Positions 44,699-53,780 of a stretch of 64,000 bases of DNA are shown in pieces. How positions within the stretch are numbered: the stretch's first letter is position 1; the number at the start of each line of letters is the position of its first letter. The stretch is taken from contig NZ_LR594659.1 in NCBI RefSeq assembly GCF_901827155.1, positions 682,001-746,000 of the forward strand, given 5' to 3'. This stretch comes from Variovorax sp. PBL-H6. GTDB lineage: Bacteria > Pseudomonadota > Gammaproteobacteria > Burkholderiales > Burkholderiaceae_C. The position numbers and the translations under genes are program-made. The notes under the pieces are model-generated. The model was not told the origin of the DNA. It saw only the letters and a list, made by a program, of their open reading frames with translations, and made no database searches.

Positions 44699-45163
44699 CT
44701 AGTTCTGCTTCCACGGCAGCCCGCGCAGGCGCCAGCCGCCCTTGCGCCCGCGGTGACCCTCGGCGTCGGCGTCGCCCTCGAACCCCTCGAGGATGTTGTA
44801 GGCCTCCACGCCCAGCTCGGTGGCGCGGCGCGCCGCCGCGATCGAGCGCACGCCGCTGCGGCACAGCAGCACGGCCTTCTTGCCGGGCGGCACGGCAGCG
44901 CGCAGTCCGCTGTCGAAGCCGGGATTCAAGGCCATGCCCGGCCACTGCTTCCAGGCCAGGCCGACAGCGCCAGGGACATAGCCCACCCACTCGCGCTCGG
45001 CGTCGCTGCGCACGTCGACCAGCACGGCGTCGCCATTCGTGATCCAGGCGTGGGCCAGTTCGGGCAGCACGTCGCCAGCGTAGCCCTCGGCGGGCCGGAC
45101 GGCCTGCTGTTCACCAGCCAGTGAGTTGGCCGTGCGCGCCGGGATGGGGGTTGCTTGAGTCAT
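44699..45163 (-). CDS. Rhodanese-like domain protein
   Basis: A 154-residue single-domain rhodanese. The N-terminal region VLVDVRSDAEREWVGYVPGAVGLAWKQW and active-site loop LLCRSGVRSIAAAR carry the catalytic Cys. It transfers sulfane sulfur or acts in thiol or cyanide chemistry; the partner is unknown. The C-terminus (GHRGRKGGWRLRGLPWKQN) resembles rhodaneses encoded beside sulfur or TRAP loci. It is divergent from dctP across 176 bp. Confidence 0.9.
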   Translation of the reverse strand: MTQATPIPARTANSLAGEQQAVRPAEGYAGDVLPELAHAWITNGDAVLVDVRSDAEREWVGYVPGAVGLAWKQWPGMALNPGFDSGLRAAVPPGKKAVLLCRSGVRSIAAARRATELGVEAYNILEGFEGDADAEGHRGRKGGWRLRGLPWKQN

Positions 45164-45239
45164 GAGGCTTTCTTTCCTTCAAGGTCGCTCAGGGTTTCAG
45201 GGTTAGTGCGTAGGGGGTGCACACCAGCCGATCAATGAT

Positions 45240-45259
45240 TTTTCACCAGTTCGTGAAAA
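45240..45259. promoter_or_regulatory. Candidate operator in the rhodanese/dctP divergent gap
   Basis: TTTTCAC-CAGTTC-GTGAAAA is a perfect 7-bp inverted repeat in an AT-rich part of the gap, 81 bp before the dctP start. It looks like a repressor site for the TRAP operon; no regulator gene is adjacent. Confidence 0.45.
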
Positions 45260-45339
45260 CCCTCTTTGTCACGCTTGTTCACATGTCCAAAGATGGCAGG
45301 TCTGGGGTTTTTCCAGTCACACCTACGGAGACACACACA

Positions 45340-46455
45340 ATGACCGACACCAAACCGAACCGCCGCCGCAGCCTGCTCAAGGGCGCAGCCGTGGCGGCCG
45401 GCGCCATGTCCGCGCCCATGGTCAGCATGGCGCAGACCACGTCGTTCCGCTTCCAGAGCACCTGGCCTGCGAAGGACATCTTCCACGAATACGCGCAGGA
45501 TTTCGCCAAGAAGGTGAACGACATGGCGGGCAGCCGTCTCAAGATCGAGGTGCTGCCCGCCGGCTCCGTGGTGCCGGCCTTCCAGCTGCTGGATGCCGTG
45601 GCCAAGGGCACGCTCGATGGCGGGCACGGGGTGGTCGCCTACTGGTACGGCAAGAACTCCGCACTCGCGCTGTGGGGCTCGGGGCCGGGCTTCGGCATGG
45701 ATGCCAACATGGTGCTCGCCTGGCACAACTACGGCGGCGGCAAGGCGCTGCTGGACGAGATCTACAAGGAACTGAACCTGGATGTCGCCTCCTATCTCTA
45801 CGGGCCCATGCCCACGCAGCCGCTGGGCTGGTTCAAGAAGCCCGTGGCCAAGGTCGAGGACATGAAGGGCCTGAAGTTCCGCACCGTGGGCCTGGCGGTG
45901 GACGTGTTCACCGACATGGGCACGGCGGTCAATCCGCTGCCGGGGGGCGAGATCGTGCCTGCACTGGACCGCGGCCTGATCGATGCGGCGGAGTTCAACA
46001 ACGCCTCCAGCGACCGCGTGCTCGGCTTCCCCGACGTGGCCAAGAATTGCATGCTGCAGAGCTTTCACCAATCGGGCGAGCAGTTCGAGATCCTGTTCAA
46101 CCGGACCAAGCTCAATGCGCTGCCGGCCGAGCTGAAGGCGATCATCGATTACGGCGTGCAGGCGGCCAGCGCGGACATGAGCTGGAAGGCGATCGAACGC
46201 AATTCGGCGGATTACATCGAGCTGAAGAAGGCCGGCATCAAGTTCTACAAGACGCCCGACGCCATCCTGCGCGCGCAGCTCGCCTCGTGGGACAAGACGG
46301 TAGCCAAGAAGGCGACCGAGAACGCCTCCTTCAAGAAGGTGCTGGACTCCCAGCGAGCCTTCGCGGAGCGTGCAGGCCAGTGGTACAACGACTACACCGT
46401 CGACTTCAAGATGGCCTACAACCACTACTTCGGCCGCCAGCCCAAGAAATCCTGA
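45340..46455 (+). CDS. dctP: TRAP transporter substrate-binding protein DctP
   Basis: A 371-residue periplasmic binding protein. The leader has a twin-arginine type motif (NRRRSLLKGAAVAAGAM) and probable cleavage after SMAQ. The mature domain FRFQSTWPAKDIFHEYAQDFAKKVNDMAG and the conserved carboxylate-binding Arg region KGLKFRTVGLAVDVFTDMG are typical of DctP, with GGEIVPALDRGLIDAAEFNN following. The ribosome site ACGGAG precedes ATG 45340. It captures an organic acid, possibly a 2-oxo acid, for the DctQM channel. A terminator follows. Confidence 0.94.
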   Translation: MTDTKPNRRRSLLKGAAVAAGAMSAPMVSMAQTTSFRFQSTWPAKDIFHEYAQDFAKKVNDMAGSRLKIEVLPAGSVVPAFQLLDAVAKGTLDGGHGVVAYWYGKNSALALWGSGPGFGMDANMVLAWHNYGGGKALLDEIYKELNLDVASYLYGPMPTQPLGWFKKPVAKVEDMKGLKFRTVGLAVDVFTDMGTAVNPLPGGEIVPALDRGLIDAAEFNNASSDRVLGFPDVAKNCMLQSFHQSGEQFEILFNRTKLNALPAELKAIIDYGVQAASADMSWKAIERNSADYIELKKAGIKFYKTPDAILRAQLASWDKTVAKKATENASFKKVLDSQRAFAERAGQWYNDYTVDFKMAYNHYFGRQPKKS

Positions 46456-46472
46456 CCTTCATCGGCCATCGC

Positions 46473-46501
46473 GAGGGGCACTGCGGTGCCCCTCCTTTTT
46501 T
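46473..46501 (+). terminator. Intrinsic terminator between dctP and dctQ
   Basis: GAGGGGCAC-TGCG-GTGCCCCTC (46473-46494) followed by a run of six T (46496-46501). It lies 18 bp after the dctP stop and 28 bp before dctQ, so it is placed to reduce transcription of the permease genes relative to the abundant binding protein. Confidence 0.88.
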
Positions 46502-46528
46502 CCGCGCGCTGCGCGCCTGGGTTTCTCA

Positions 46529-47149
46529 ATGCAATCATTTCTGTTGGCGGTCGACCGTTTCTCGACCTGGATCGGCAAGACCTTCGCGTGGTGCGCCGTG
46601 CTGCTCACCCTGCTCATCAGCTGGGAGGTGTTCTCCCGCTACGCGCTCAACCGGCCTCATGCCTGGGTGCTCGATGCGCAGATCATGCTGTACGGCACCC
46701 TGTTCATGACCGCCGGTGCCTACACGCTCGCCAAGAACGGGCATGTGCGCGGTGACGTGCTCTACGGCTTCTTCCGGCCGCGCACGCAGGCAATCGTCGA
46801 CCTGACGCTGTACATCCTCTTCTTCCTGCCGGGCATCGTCGCGCTGACCTGGGCCGGCTGGATCTATGCCGGGGAGTCGCTGTCGATCCGAGAGCAGACT
46901 TTCTCCGCGGAGCCGATCCCGCTCTATCCGTTCAAGTACATCATCCCCCTCGCAGGCGTCACCCTGCTGCTGCAGGGCGTCGTCGAGATCGTGCGCTGCG
47001 TGCAATGCATTCGCGACGGCGCGTGGCCCTCGCGCGAGCAGGACGTCGAGGAAGTGGACGTCGAGAAGCTCAAGGAAATGGTGAACGTGGACGACGCCGA
47101 CATCCGGGCACTGGACGCGGTGGTCGTCGCCAAGGAGGCCAGGCAATGA
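46529..47149 (+). CDS. dctQ: TRAP transporter small permease DctQ
   Basis: A 206-residue membrane protein with four predicted segments (AVLLTLLISWEVFSRYALNRPHAWVLD, LFMTAGAYTLAKNGHVRGDV, LILFFLPGIVALTWAGW, IIPLAGVTLLLQGVVEIVRC). The hydrophilic acidic C-terminus (residues about 170-206) is longer than usual. The stop overlaps the dctM start by ATGA, so the permeases are translationally coupled. Confidence 0.92.
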   Translation: MQSFLLAVDRFSTWIGKTFAWCAVLLTLLISWEVFSRYALNRPHAWVLDAQIMLYGTLFMTAGAYTLAKNGHVRGDVLYGFFRPRTQAIVDLTLYILFFLPGIVALTWAGWIYAGESLSIREQTFSAEPIPLYPFKYIIPLAGVTLLLQGVVEIVRCVQCIRDGAWPSREQDVEEVDVEKLKEMVNVDDADIRALDAVVVAKEARQ

Positions 47150-49146
47150 TCCGGCGCGAGCTCTGGTTCGGCCTGTCGTTCATGGTGCTGATCGTCGCCG
47201 CGGCGGGGATCATGCTGCTGCGCGCAGACACCATCACCAACGGCCACCTCGGCCTGCTGATGCTGTCGCTGGTGGTGGTCGCGATCATGCTGGGCTTCCC
47301 GACGGCCTTCACGCTGATGGGCATGGGCATGATCTTCACCTGGTTCGCCTACGACCGGAACATCACGCACACGCTCGACCTGATGGTGCAGGCGGCCTAC
47401 AAGACCATGGCCAACGACGTGCTGATCGCAGTGCCGTTGTTCGTCTTCATGGGCTATCTGGTGGAGCGCGCCAACCTGATCGAGACCCTGTTCAAGAGCC
47501 TCCACCTGGCACTGGCGCGCCTTCCTGGCGCATTGGCGGTGGCCACGCTGGTGACCTGCACGATCTTCGCCACGGCCACCGGCATCGTGGGCGCAGTGGT
47601 GACGCTGATGGGCCTGCTGGCGCTGCCGGCCATGCTGCGCGCCGGCTACAGCATTCCGCTGTCCGCGGGGGCGATCACGGCGGGCGGCTGCCTCGGCATC
47701 CTGATCCCCCCTTCGGTGCTGCTGATCGTTTACGGCGCGACCGCCGGCGTGTCGGTGGTGCAGCTCTACGCGGGCGCGTTTTTTCCTGGCGTGATGCTCG
47801 CCTCGCTGTACGTGCTCTATGTGGTTCTCGTGGCCAAGCTCAAGCCTGCCTGGGCGCCGCCGCTGTCGGCCGCCGACCGGGCCGTGACGCTGCCGCCGCT
47901 GACGCAACGGCTCACGGTTGATTCGGGCCGCTATGCGCTCACGGGCCTGGTTGCCGGACTCAAGGGCCGCCGCAATGCCGACGTGCCCGCCGGCTTCCTG
48001 CTGCGCCAGCTCGGCATCGTGCTGCTGCCCGGGCTGCTCTTCGCGCTATCGGCGATCACCAGCTATCGCGCCGTGACCACGGTGGAGGCCGTGGAGCAGT
48101 ACGAGATTCAGGAAATCGGCGCCGGGCGCAGCGCGCCAGAGGCGGCCTCGGGCGGGTTGCAGGAGCCGCCCGCCGAGGAGGAGGGCGGGCTGCAGGAGCC
48201 GCCGAGCGAGGGCGGACTCGCCGAGCCGCCAGGCGCCGGCGCCGTGCAGGAGCCCCCGGGTGCAGGTGCCGGCGCCGTGCAGGAGCCCCCGGGTGCAGGT
48301 GCCGGCGCGGCGCGGGTGCCGTCGGGCAGTGTCGTGGCGTCAACCGCCGCGAAGGCAGGCACTGCGCCGGCCGCCGAGGGCGCCACTACACGGCCCGCGC
48401 CCACCTGGTGGTGGGTCTGCTTCGCGGTGTTCGGCGCGCTCGCCGCACTGTTCTACCTGTTCCTCAGCTTCGCGCGGCTTGAAATTTTCAAGATGCTGCT
48501 GGCCTCGTTCTTTCCGCTGATGATCCTCATCGTGGCGGTGCTCGGGTCCATCGTGCTGGGCTTGGCGACTCCGACGGAGGCGGCCGCCATGGGAGCGCTC
48601 GGGGGCTTCCTGCTGGCGGCCGCCTACCGTCGGCTGACACTGGGCGTGCTCAAGGAATCGGTCTTCCTCACGGCGAAGACGTCGGCCATGGTGTGCTGGC
48701 TGTTCGTGGGCTCGGCCATTTTCTCGGCCGCCTTCGCGCTGCTCGGCGGGCAGCAGCTGGTCGAGGAATGGGTTCTGAGCATGAACCTGTCGAAAGTCCA
48801 GTTCCTGGTGCTGAGCCAGGTGATCATCTTCATCCTGGGCTGGCCCCTGGAATGGACCGAGATCATCGTGATCTTCATGCCGATCTTCATTCCGCTGCTG
48901 GACAACTTCGGGGTCGACCCGTTGTTCTTCGGGCTGCTGGTGGCAATGAATCTGCAGACCGCATTCCTGTCGCCTCCTGTCGCCATGGCCGCCTTCTACC
49001 TCAAGGGTGTGAGCCCGCCCCATGTGTCGCTCAACCAGATCTTCCTGGGCATGCTGCCCTTCATGGGCATCCAGATCCTGGCGATCCTGCTGCTGTACAT
49101 CTGGCCGCAAATCGGGTTGTGGCTGCCGCAGCTGCTGTACAAGTAG
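47146..49146 (+). CDS. dctM: TRAP transporter large permease DctM with large internal insert
   Basis: A 666-residue protein; classical DctM is about 430. The N-terminal half (1-250) and C-terminal half (about 430-666) carry normal motifs (VPLFVFMGYLVERANLIETLF, GGCLGILIPPSVLLIVYGATAG, LGLATPTEAAAMGALGG, LGWPLEWTEIIVIFMPIFIPLL). The insert of about 170 residues has extra hydrophobic segments flanking a Pro/Glu/Gly/Ala-rich stretch with 11-residue repeats (AGAVQEPPGAG twice, and variants QEPPAE, QEPPSE, AEPPGA). The DNA holds two identical 33-bp units (48235-48300). Enlarged DctM forms exist in Burkholderiales; the EPP repeat looks recent and variable. Confidence 0.92.
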   Translation: MIRRELWFGLSFMVLIVAAAGIMLLRADTITNGHLGLLMLSLVVVAIMLGFPTAFTLMGMGMIFTWFAYDRNITHTLDLMVQAAYKTMANDVLIAVPLFVFMGYLVERANLIETLFKSLHLALARLPGALAVATLVTCTIFATATGIVGAVVTLMGLLALPAMLRAGYSIPLSAGAITAGGCLGILIPPSVLLIVYGATAGVSVVQLYAGAFFPGVMLASLYVLYVVLVAKLKPAWAPPLSAADRAVTLPPLTQRLTVDSGRYALTGLVAGLKGRRNADVPAGFLLRQLGIVLLPGLLFALSAITSYRAVTTVEAVEQYEIQEIGAGRSAPEAASGGLQEPPAEEEGGLQEPPSEGGLAEPPGAGAVQEPPGAGAGAVQEPPGAGAGAARVPSGSVVASTAAKAGTAPAAEGATTRPAPTWWWVCFAVFGALAALFYLFLSFARLEIFKMLLASFFPLMILIVAVLGSIVLGLATPTEAAAMGALGGFLLAAAYRRLTLGVLKESVFLTAKTSAMVCWLFVGSAIFSAAFALLGGQQLVEEWVLSMNLSKVQFLVLSQVIIFILGWPLEWTEIIVIFMPIFIPLLDNFGVDPLFFGLLVAMNLQTAFLSPPVAMAAFYLKGVSPPHVSLNQIFLGMLPFMGIQILAILLLYIWPQIGLWLPQLLYK

Positions 49147-49182
49147 GCAAGCAGGCAGGGCTGGGGTCGACAATCGGCCCTT

Positions 49183-50157
49183 TTGCCCGCCCTTGCCGTG
49201 ACATCCCTGCTCGAACGACTTGCGCGCTGGACGCGCGCCGTGCCGCGCGCATTGCGGCGCATCGGCCTGCTGCGGCCCTTGGCACCGGACCAGTGGCTCG
49301 ACGGCGATTTCGAGCACCAGCACCGTGAGCTGGGCTACAAGCTCTTCATCCCGGCCCGCGGCGCCGGCAGGCCGCGCCCCCTGCTGCTGATGCTGCACGG
49401 CTGCAGCCAGGACCCGGAAGACTTCGCCACCGGCACGCGGATGAACCACGTCGCCGCCGAGCTCGGGTTTCTCGTGCTCTATCCGGCGCAGACCCAGAAG
49501 GCCAACGCGGGCAAGTGCTGGAACTGGTTCCTGCCGCAGCACCAGCAGGCCGCCCGCGGCGAGCCTGCGCTGCTGGCGGCGCTCACGCAAGCAGTCATGC
49601 AGGAGCACGGGGCCGATCCGGCGCGCGTCTGCGTGGCCGGCCTGTCCGCCGGCGGCTCGATGGCCGACATCCTGGGCCGGACCCATCCCGAGCTCTTCGC
49701 CGCCGTAGGCGTGCACTCGGGCCTGCCGAGCGGCGCGGCGCGCGACCTCCTCTCGGCGCTCGGCGCGATGAAGAATGGGCCCGGCAAGGCCAGCGGCGGC
49801 GAGGTCTTGCGACCGACCATCGTCTTCCACGGCGACGCCGACGAGACGGTACATCCGCGCAATGGGGAGCAGGTGGCGGCGGATGCGGTGGCGGGGCTGC
49901 TGGCGGGCGGCGATCACCCACCGGCGCATGAGATGCGGGGGCGCTCGGAAGGTGGCCGCGCCTTCACCCGCCGGACCCATGCCGACGCCCGTGGCGCCGT
50001 CATGGTCGAACACTGGCTGCTGCATGGCGGCGGCCATGCCTGGGCGGGCGGCAGCGCCGACGGCTCCTTCACCGACCCCACCGGGCCGGATGCGAGTGCC
50101 GAGATGCTGCGCTTCTTTCTCAGCCATCCGATGATCGAGCGGACTAGGGTGCGATAA
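49183..50157 (+). CDS. PHB-depolymerase-family esterase
   Basis: A 324-residue Esterase_phd/LpqC-like alpha/beta hydrolase: LLMLHGCSQDPEDFATGTRMNHVA (oxyanion region), VCVAGLSAGGSMADIL (nucleophile Ser), HGDADETVHPRNG (acid) and LHGGGHAWAGGSADGSF (His). The substrate may be polyhydroxybutyrate oligomers or aromatic esters. There is no clear signal peptide; TTG 49183 or GTG 49198 are the only near starts, so the N-terminus is uncertain. It follows dctM by 36 bp. Confidence 0.88.
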   Translation: MPALAVTSLLERLARWTRAVPRALRRIGLLRPLAPDQWLDGDFEHQHRELGYKLFIPARGAGRPRPLLLMLHGCSQDPEDFATGTRMNHVAAELGFLVLYPAQTQKANAGKCWNWFLPQHQQAARGEPALLAALTQAVMQEHGADPARVCVAGLSAGGSMADILGRTHPELFAAVGVHSGLPSGAARDLLSALGAMKNGPGKASGGEVLRPTIVFHGDADETVHPRNGEQVAADAVAGLLAGGDHPPAHEMRGRSEGGRAFTRRTHADARGAVMVEHWLLHGGGHAWAGGSADGSFTDPTGPDASAEMLRFFLSHPMIERTRVR

Positions 50158-50272
50158 GCCGCTTGCTTACACGCCGTTGCGCGGCTGGCGGGATAGTTCC
50201 AAAGCTTTGCAATGCAGATGCCAGCGGCGGCGCACGCTGGCGCGTTGCAGGGTCTGCAGCCAAGGAACGGAC

Positions 50273-51716
50273 ATGAAACATCGCATCTGGTCTCACGTGG
50301 CACGCCGCGCCTTCGGCGGGCTGCTGGGCTTGGTGCTGCTGCTCGCCGCGGGTGCCGCGGCCTGGGCGCAGCAGGATCCGCCGGGCCGCGTGGCCCGCCT
50401 GGACGATCAGCAAGGCACCGTCAGCTTTTCGCCGGCGGGCGACGACACCTGGTACGACGCGGTGCCCAACAGGCCGATCACCACCGGCGACCGGCTCTGG
50501 ACCGATCGCAACGCGCGGGCCGAACTGCATGTCGATTCGACCGCCCTGCGCCTGGACGACCAGACGCTGCTGGTGGTGTCCGAGCTCGACGACGACAGCG
50601 CGCGCTTCACCGCGACCCGGGGCCGCCTGCAGCTGCGGGTGCGCGAGGCCCCGGCCGGGCAGCGTCTCGAAATTGGCACGGCCAACCTGGCGGCGGTGAT
50701 CGAGACTTCCGGCGACTACCGCATCGAGGTGGATCCGGCCGCCGGCACCACGCGGGTGGCGGTCGCCGCCGGTGGCCTCACGCTCTTTGGCGAGAACGGC
50801 GAATCGGTGGCGCTCGGCGCCCACCAGCAGCTCACCGTGTCGGGGCGCGAGCTGGCGGCGGTGAGCGGCGAGGCCGTGCGCGCCGGCGATGCTTTCGACC
50901 GCTGGGTGGCCGAACGTGATCGGCTGGAAGACCAGTCGATTTCGGCGCGCTATGTGTCGCGCGACGTGCTGGGCTACCAGCAGCTCGACCGTTACGGCGA
51001 CTGGCAAAGCGACGCAAACTACGGCAACGTCTGGTACCCGCGCAGCGTGGATGCCGATTGGGCCCCCTACCGCGACGGCCAGTGGGTCGACATCGCCCCT
51101 TGGGGCTGGACCTGGGTCGACGCCGCGCCATGGGGCTTCGCGCCTTCGCACTACGGCCGCTGGGCCCGCATCGGTCCGCGCTGGGCCTGGGTGCCGGGGC
51201 GGGCGAACACGCGGCCGGTGTATGCGCCGGCGCTGGTCGGCTTCGTGGGCGGCGGTGTCCATGCCAACGTCGTGGCCGGCGGGCGCCCGAGCGTGGGGTG
51301 GTTCCCGCTCGCGCCCGGTGAAGCGTGGCGGCCGGGCGACCGCGCAAGTCAGCGCTACGCGGACGAGGTCAACCGCGCCATCGCCTACCAGCGGCAGCTC
51401 GCACGCACGGACTACCTGCACCGCAACACGCCGGGAGCGCTCTCGCTGGTACCGGTGGACATCTTCGGCCGCGGGCCCATTGCGCGCCGCGACTTCCTGC
51501 GCACGCCGGAGGGCGCCACGGCGCAATTGCCCATCGTCGCCACCGCGCCGATTCCCGCGCGGGGCGACCGGCATTCCGGCGGCTTCGGGCGTTCGGCGAG
51601 CGCGCTGCCGCCGCCCGACCTGAGGGGGCGGCAGCAGCAACAGGCCCAGCAGGTGCAGCAGTCGCAGCAACTGCAGCAGTCGCAGCAAGTTCAGCAGGCC
51701 CGGCAGCAACTTCAGT
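50273..51716 (+). pseudogene. FecR/DUF6600-type secreted protein, 5' part, interrupted by IS66
   Basis: 481 codons remain before the insertion. There is a signal peptide at residues 1-33 (GLLGLVLLLAAGAAAWAQ). A FecR-like beta domain spans about 40-200 (LRLDDQTLLVVSELDDDSARF, GTANLAAVIETSGDYRIEVDPAAGTTRVAV). A DUF6600-type aromatic region follows (WAPYRDGQWVDIAPWGWTWVDAAPWGFAPSHYGRWA). The Gln-rich tail begins at about 460 and is cut at 51716; past that point the frame adds 16 IS-encoded residues (CKRSAND...) and stops at 51766. Joining 51716 to 54214 restores one frame of 654 codons. Such proteins act at the envelope; the truncated form may still be exported. Confidence 0.9.
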
Positions 51717-51775
51717 GTAAGCGTTCCGCGAACGACACCCTTGCGCCGTCGATGACGGCGTGTTGAAGGATGGTT

Positions 51776-53359
51776 CTACGCGGCGGCGGCGAGCGCCGCG
51801 TTTGGCACGGCGATGTCGGTGGCAGGCCGCCAGTTGTGCGGCAGCAGCTGCGCGAGGTCGCGCTGCTTGAGCGTGGGCAGACGCTCGAAGACGTCCTTGA
51901 GGTAGGCCCAGGGATCGTGCCCGTTTAGTTTGGCCGACTCGATCAGGCTCATGACCACGCCAGCGCGCTCGCCGGCCTGCTGCGAGCCTACAAAAAGCCA
52001 ATTCTTGCGGCCAACGCACAGCGGGCGCACCGCGTTCTCCGCCGCGTTGTTGTCGATTGGGACGTCGCCGTCGTCCAGGTAGCGCGTGAGCGCGCGCCAA
52101 TTGCTCAGCGAATAATCGATCGCCTTGGCCGTCACGTCGGCATTGGCCAGCTTCTGGCGCTGCCCGGTCAGCCAGAGGTGCAGGGCCTGGACGATGGGCC
52201 TGGAGCGTTGCTGGCGCAGCAGCCACCGTGCCTGGGGTTCGAGTTCGCGCGCCTCGCGCTCGACCTCGTACAGCTTTGCGATCAGCGCCACCGCCTGGCC
52301 GGCGATCTGGCTGGCGTTGAACTCGTGCGCCTCGAACAGCTTGCGCCGCGCGTGGGCCCAGCATAGTGCGGCGCTGACGCCTTGCGCCTGAAGCCCAAAA
52401 TAGCCGCTGTAATCGTCGCTGACCAGCGTGCCGCCGAAGCCTCGCAGCACGCGCCGCGGATGTTCGCCGGCGCGGCTGGCGGTGAAGTCGAACAGCACCG
52501 CGCGCTGGGCCACGAAGTTGGTCGTGCGGTAGACCCAGACGTAGGCCCGTTTGGTCTTGCCGCGCCCCGGCGCCAGCAGCGACACCGGCGTCTCGTCGGC
52601 GTGGATCACACCGTGGCTGAGGATGAAGCCCTTCAGTGCATCGGCCAGCGGTGCCAGACGCACCCCGCAGATGCCGATCCACTGGGCCATGCTCGAGCGC
52701 GGGATGTGCACGCCAGAGCGCGCGTAGATCTCTTCCTGCCGGTACAGCGGCAAGTGATCGTCGTGCTTGGCCACCACCACCTGCGCGAGCAGGCCCGGCG
52801 CGGGGATGCCTTTGTCGATGATCTGCGCGGGCATCGGCGCGGCCTGGATCGTCTGGCAGCACGTGCAGGCGTACTTGCCGCGGATATGGCGCAGCACGAA
52901 GAATTGGGCCGGCACGCAATCGAGCTGCTCGCTGACTTCTTGGCCGATGCGCTTGAAGGGCTGGCCGCACTCGCAGTGGGTCTGCTCGATCTCGTGATGG
53001 TGATCGATGCGCGGCAGGCTCGCCGGCAGCGCCTGGCGCACCGCCTGGCCTTTGGCCCGGGGTGGCGCTACCGGTGGCTTCTGGTCTTGCTGGGCGGCGC
53101 GGTCTTCCAGCGCCGTGTCGGCCAGGATCTGATCGAACAGCACCGCCTGCGTGCTCGTCTCCAGGCTCTCGCTGGAGGAGCCGAAGCGCCAGCGCTTCAG
53201 CCGCGCGATCTCGAAGTTCAGCGCCTCGATCCTGGTTTGCTTGAACTTCAGCTCGCCTTGCATGCGCCCGATCACATCGCGCAGCTCCTGCATCGAATCC
53301 AGTGCGCCCGGCGCATCGATCGTGTGGGTGTCCGGGCCTTCGAGCATGGCCGCCATCAT
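51776..53359 (-). CDS. tnpC: IS66 family transposase TnpC
   Basis: A 527-residue transposase with an N-terminal coiled-coil region (MQGELKFKQTRIEALNFEIARLKRWRFG). A zinc-finger-like region CECGQPF/CTCCQTI follows. The DDE core is present: HADETPVSLL, LVSDDYSGYF, and IDNNAAENAVRPLCVGRKNWLF with the Glu. ATGs at 53359, 53356 and 53347 are possible starts; the first two lie inside a 34-bp hairpin. The frame is open upstream over tnpB, so length alone does not fix the start. Confidence 0.95.
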   Translation of the reverse strand: MMAAMLEGPDTHTIDAPGALDSMQELRDVIGRMQGELKFKQTRIEALNFEIARLKRWRFGSSSESLETSTQAVLFDQILADTALEDRAAQQDQKPPVAPPRAKGQAVRQALPASLPRIDHHHEIEQTHCECGQPFKRIGQEVSEQLDCVPAQFFVLRHIRGKYACTCCQTIQAAPMPAQIIDKGIPAPGLLAQVVVAKHDDHLPLYRQEEIYARSGVHIPRSSMAQWIGICGVRLAPLADALKGFILSHGVIHADETPVSLLAPGRGKTKRAYVWVYRTTNFVAQRAVLFDFTASRAGEHPRRVLRGFGGTLVSDDYSGYFGLQAQGVSAALCWAHARRKLFEAHEFNASQIAGQAVALIAKLYEVEREARELEPQARWLLRQQRSRPIVQALHLWLTGQRQKLANADVTAKAIDYSLSNWRALTRYLDDGDVPIDNNAAENAVRPLCVGRKNWLFVGSQQAGERAGVVMSLIESAKLNGHDPWAYLKDVFERLPTLKQRDLAQLLPHNWRPATDIAVPNAALAAAA

Positions 53360-53389
53360 GCCTCGCGCGCGCGTGCGCGCGAGGCATGA
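53356..53389 (-). promoter_or_regulatory. 15-bp-arm hairpin over the tnpC start codon
   Basis: TCATGCCTCGCGCGC (53356-53370) and GCGCGCGAGGCATGA (53375-53389) are perfect complements around GCGT. In the tnpC mRNA the stem contains the first two start-codon candidates. A GGAG ribosome site lies just upstream and points at a different, short-lived frame (MPRAHARARH). It is a good candidate for translational control of transposase synthesis. Confidence 0.6.
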
Positions 53390-53438
53390 CTTTCTCCAAT
53401 AGACAAACGCGCAAATCCCGACCTCGAATCGAGCGCAT

Positions 53439-53780
53439 TCAGACCACCGTGATCGACTGCGGCTGCGCGCTGCCCAGGCGCTGCCACGGCAGGCCCGCGA
53501 CGAGCCAGTCGAACTGCTCGCGCGTGAGTTGAAGTGACCCCGTGTCCTGGCGCGGCCAGGCGAAGCTGCCCGCTTGCAGCCGCCGGGTGCACAGCCACAT
53601 GCCCGCGCCGTCGTAGACCAGCACCTTGAGCCGGTCGGCGCGGCGGTTGGCAAACACGTAGGCGTGGTGGGCTTGCGCGCCCAGCGCGAAGCCGCGCACC
53701 ACTTGGGCCAACAGCGTGTCGATGCCCCCGCGCAGGTCGGCCGCGCCAAGCGCCAGCCAGATGACGTCGATGCGAATCAT
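53439..53780 (-). CDS. tnpB: IS66 accessory protein TnpB
   Basis: A 113-residue IS66 Orf2-family protein: IDVIWLALGAADLRGGIDTLLAQVV, HAYVFANRRADRLKVLVYDGAGMWLCTRRLQAG, ending LTREQFDWLVAGLPWQRL. It is required for transposition in the family; biochemical role unclear. It overlaps tnpA by 4 bp (ATGA). Confidence 0.95.
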   Translation of the reverse strand: MIRIDVIWLALGAADLRGGIDTLLAQVVRGFALGAQAHHAYVFANRRADRLKVLVYDGAGMWLCTRRLQAGSFAWPRQDTGSLQLTREQFDWLVAGLPWQRLGSAQPQSITVV

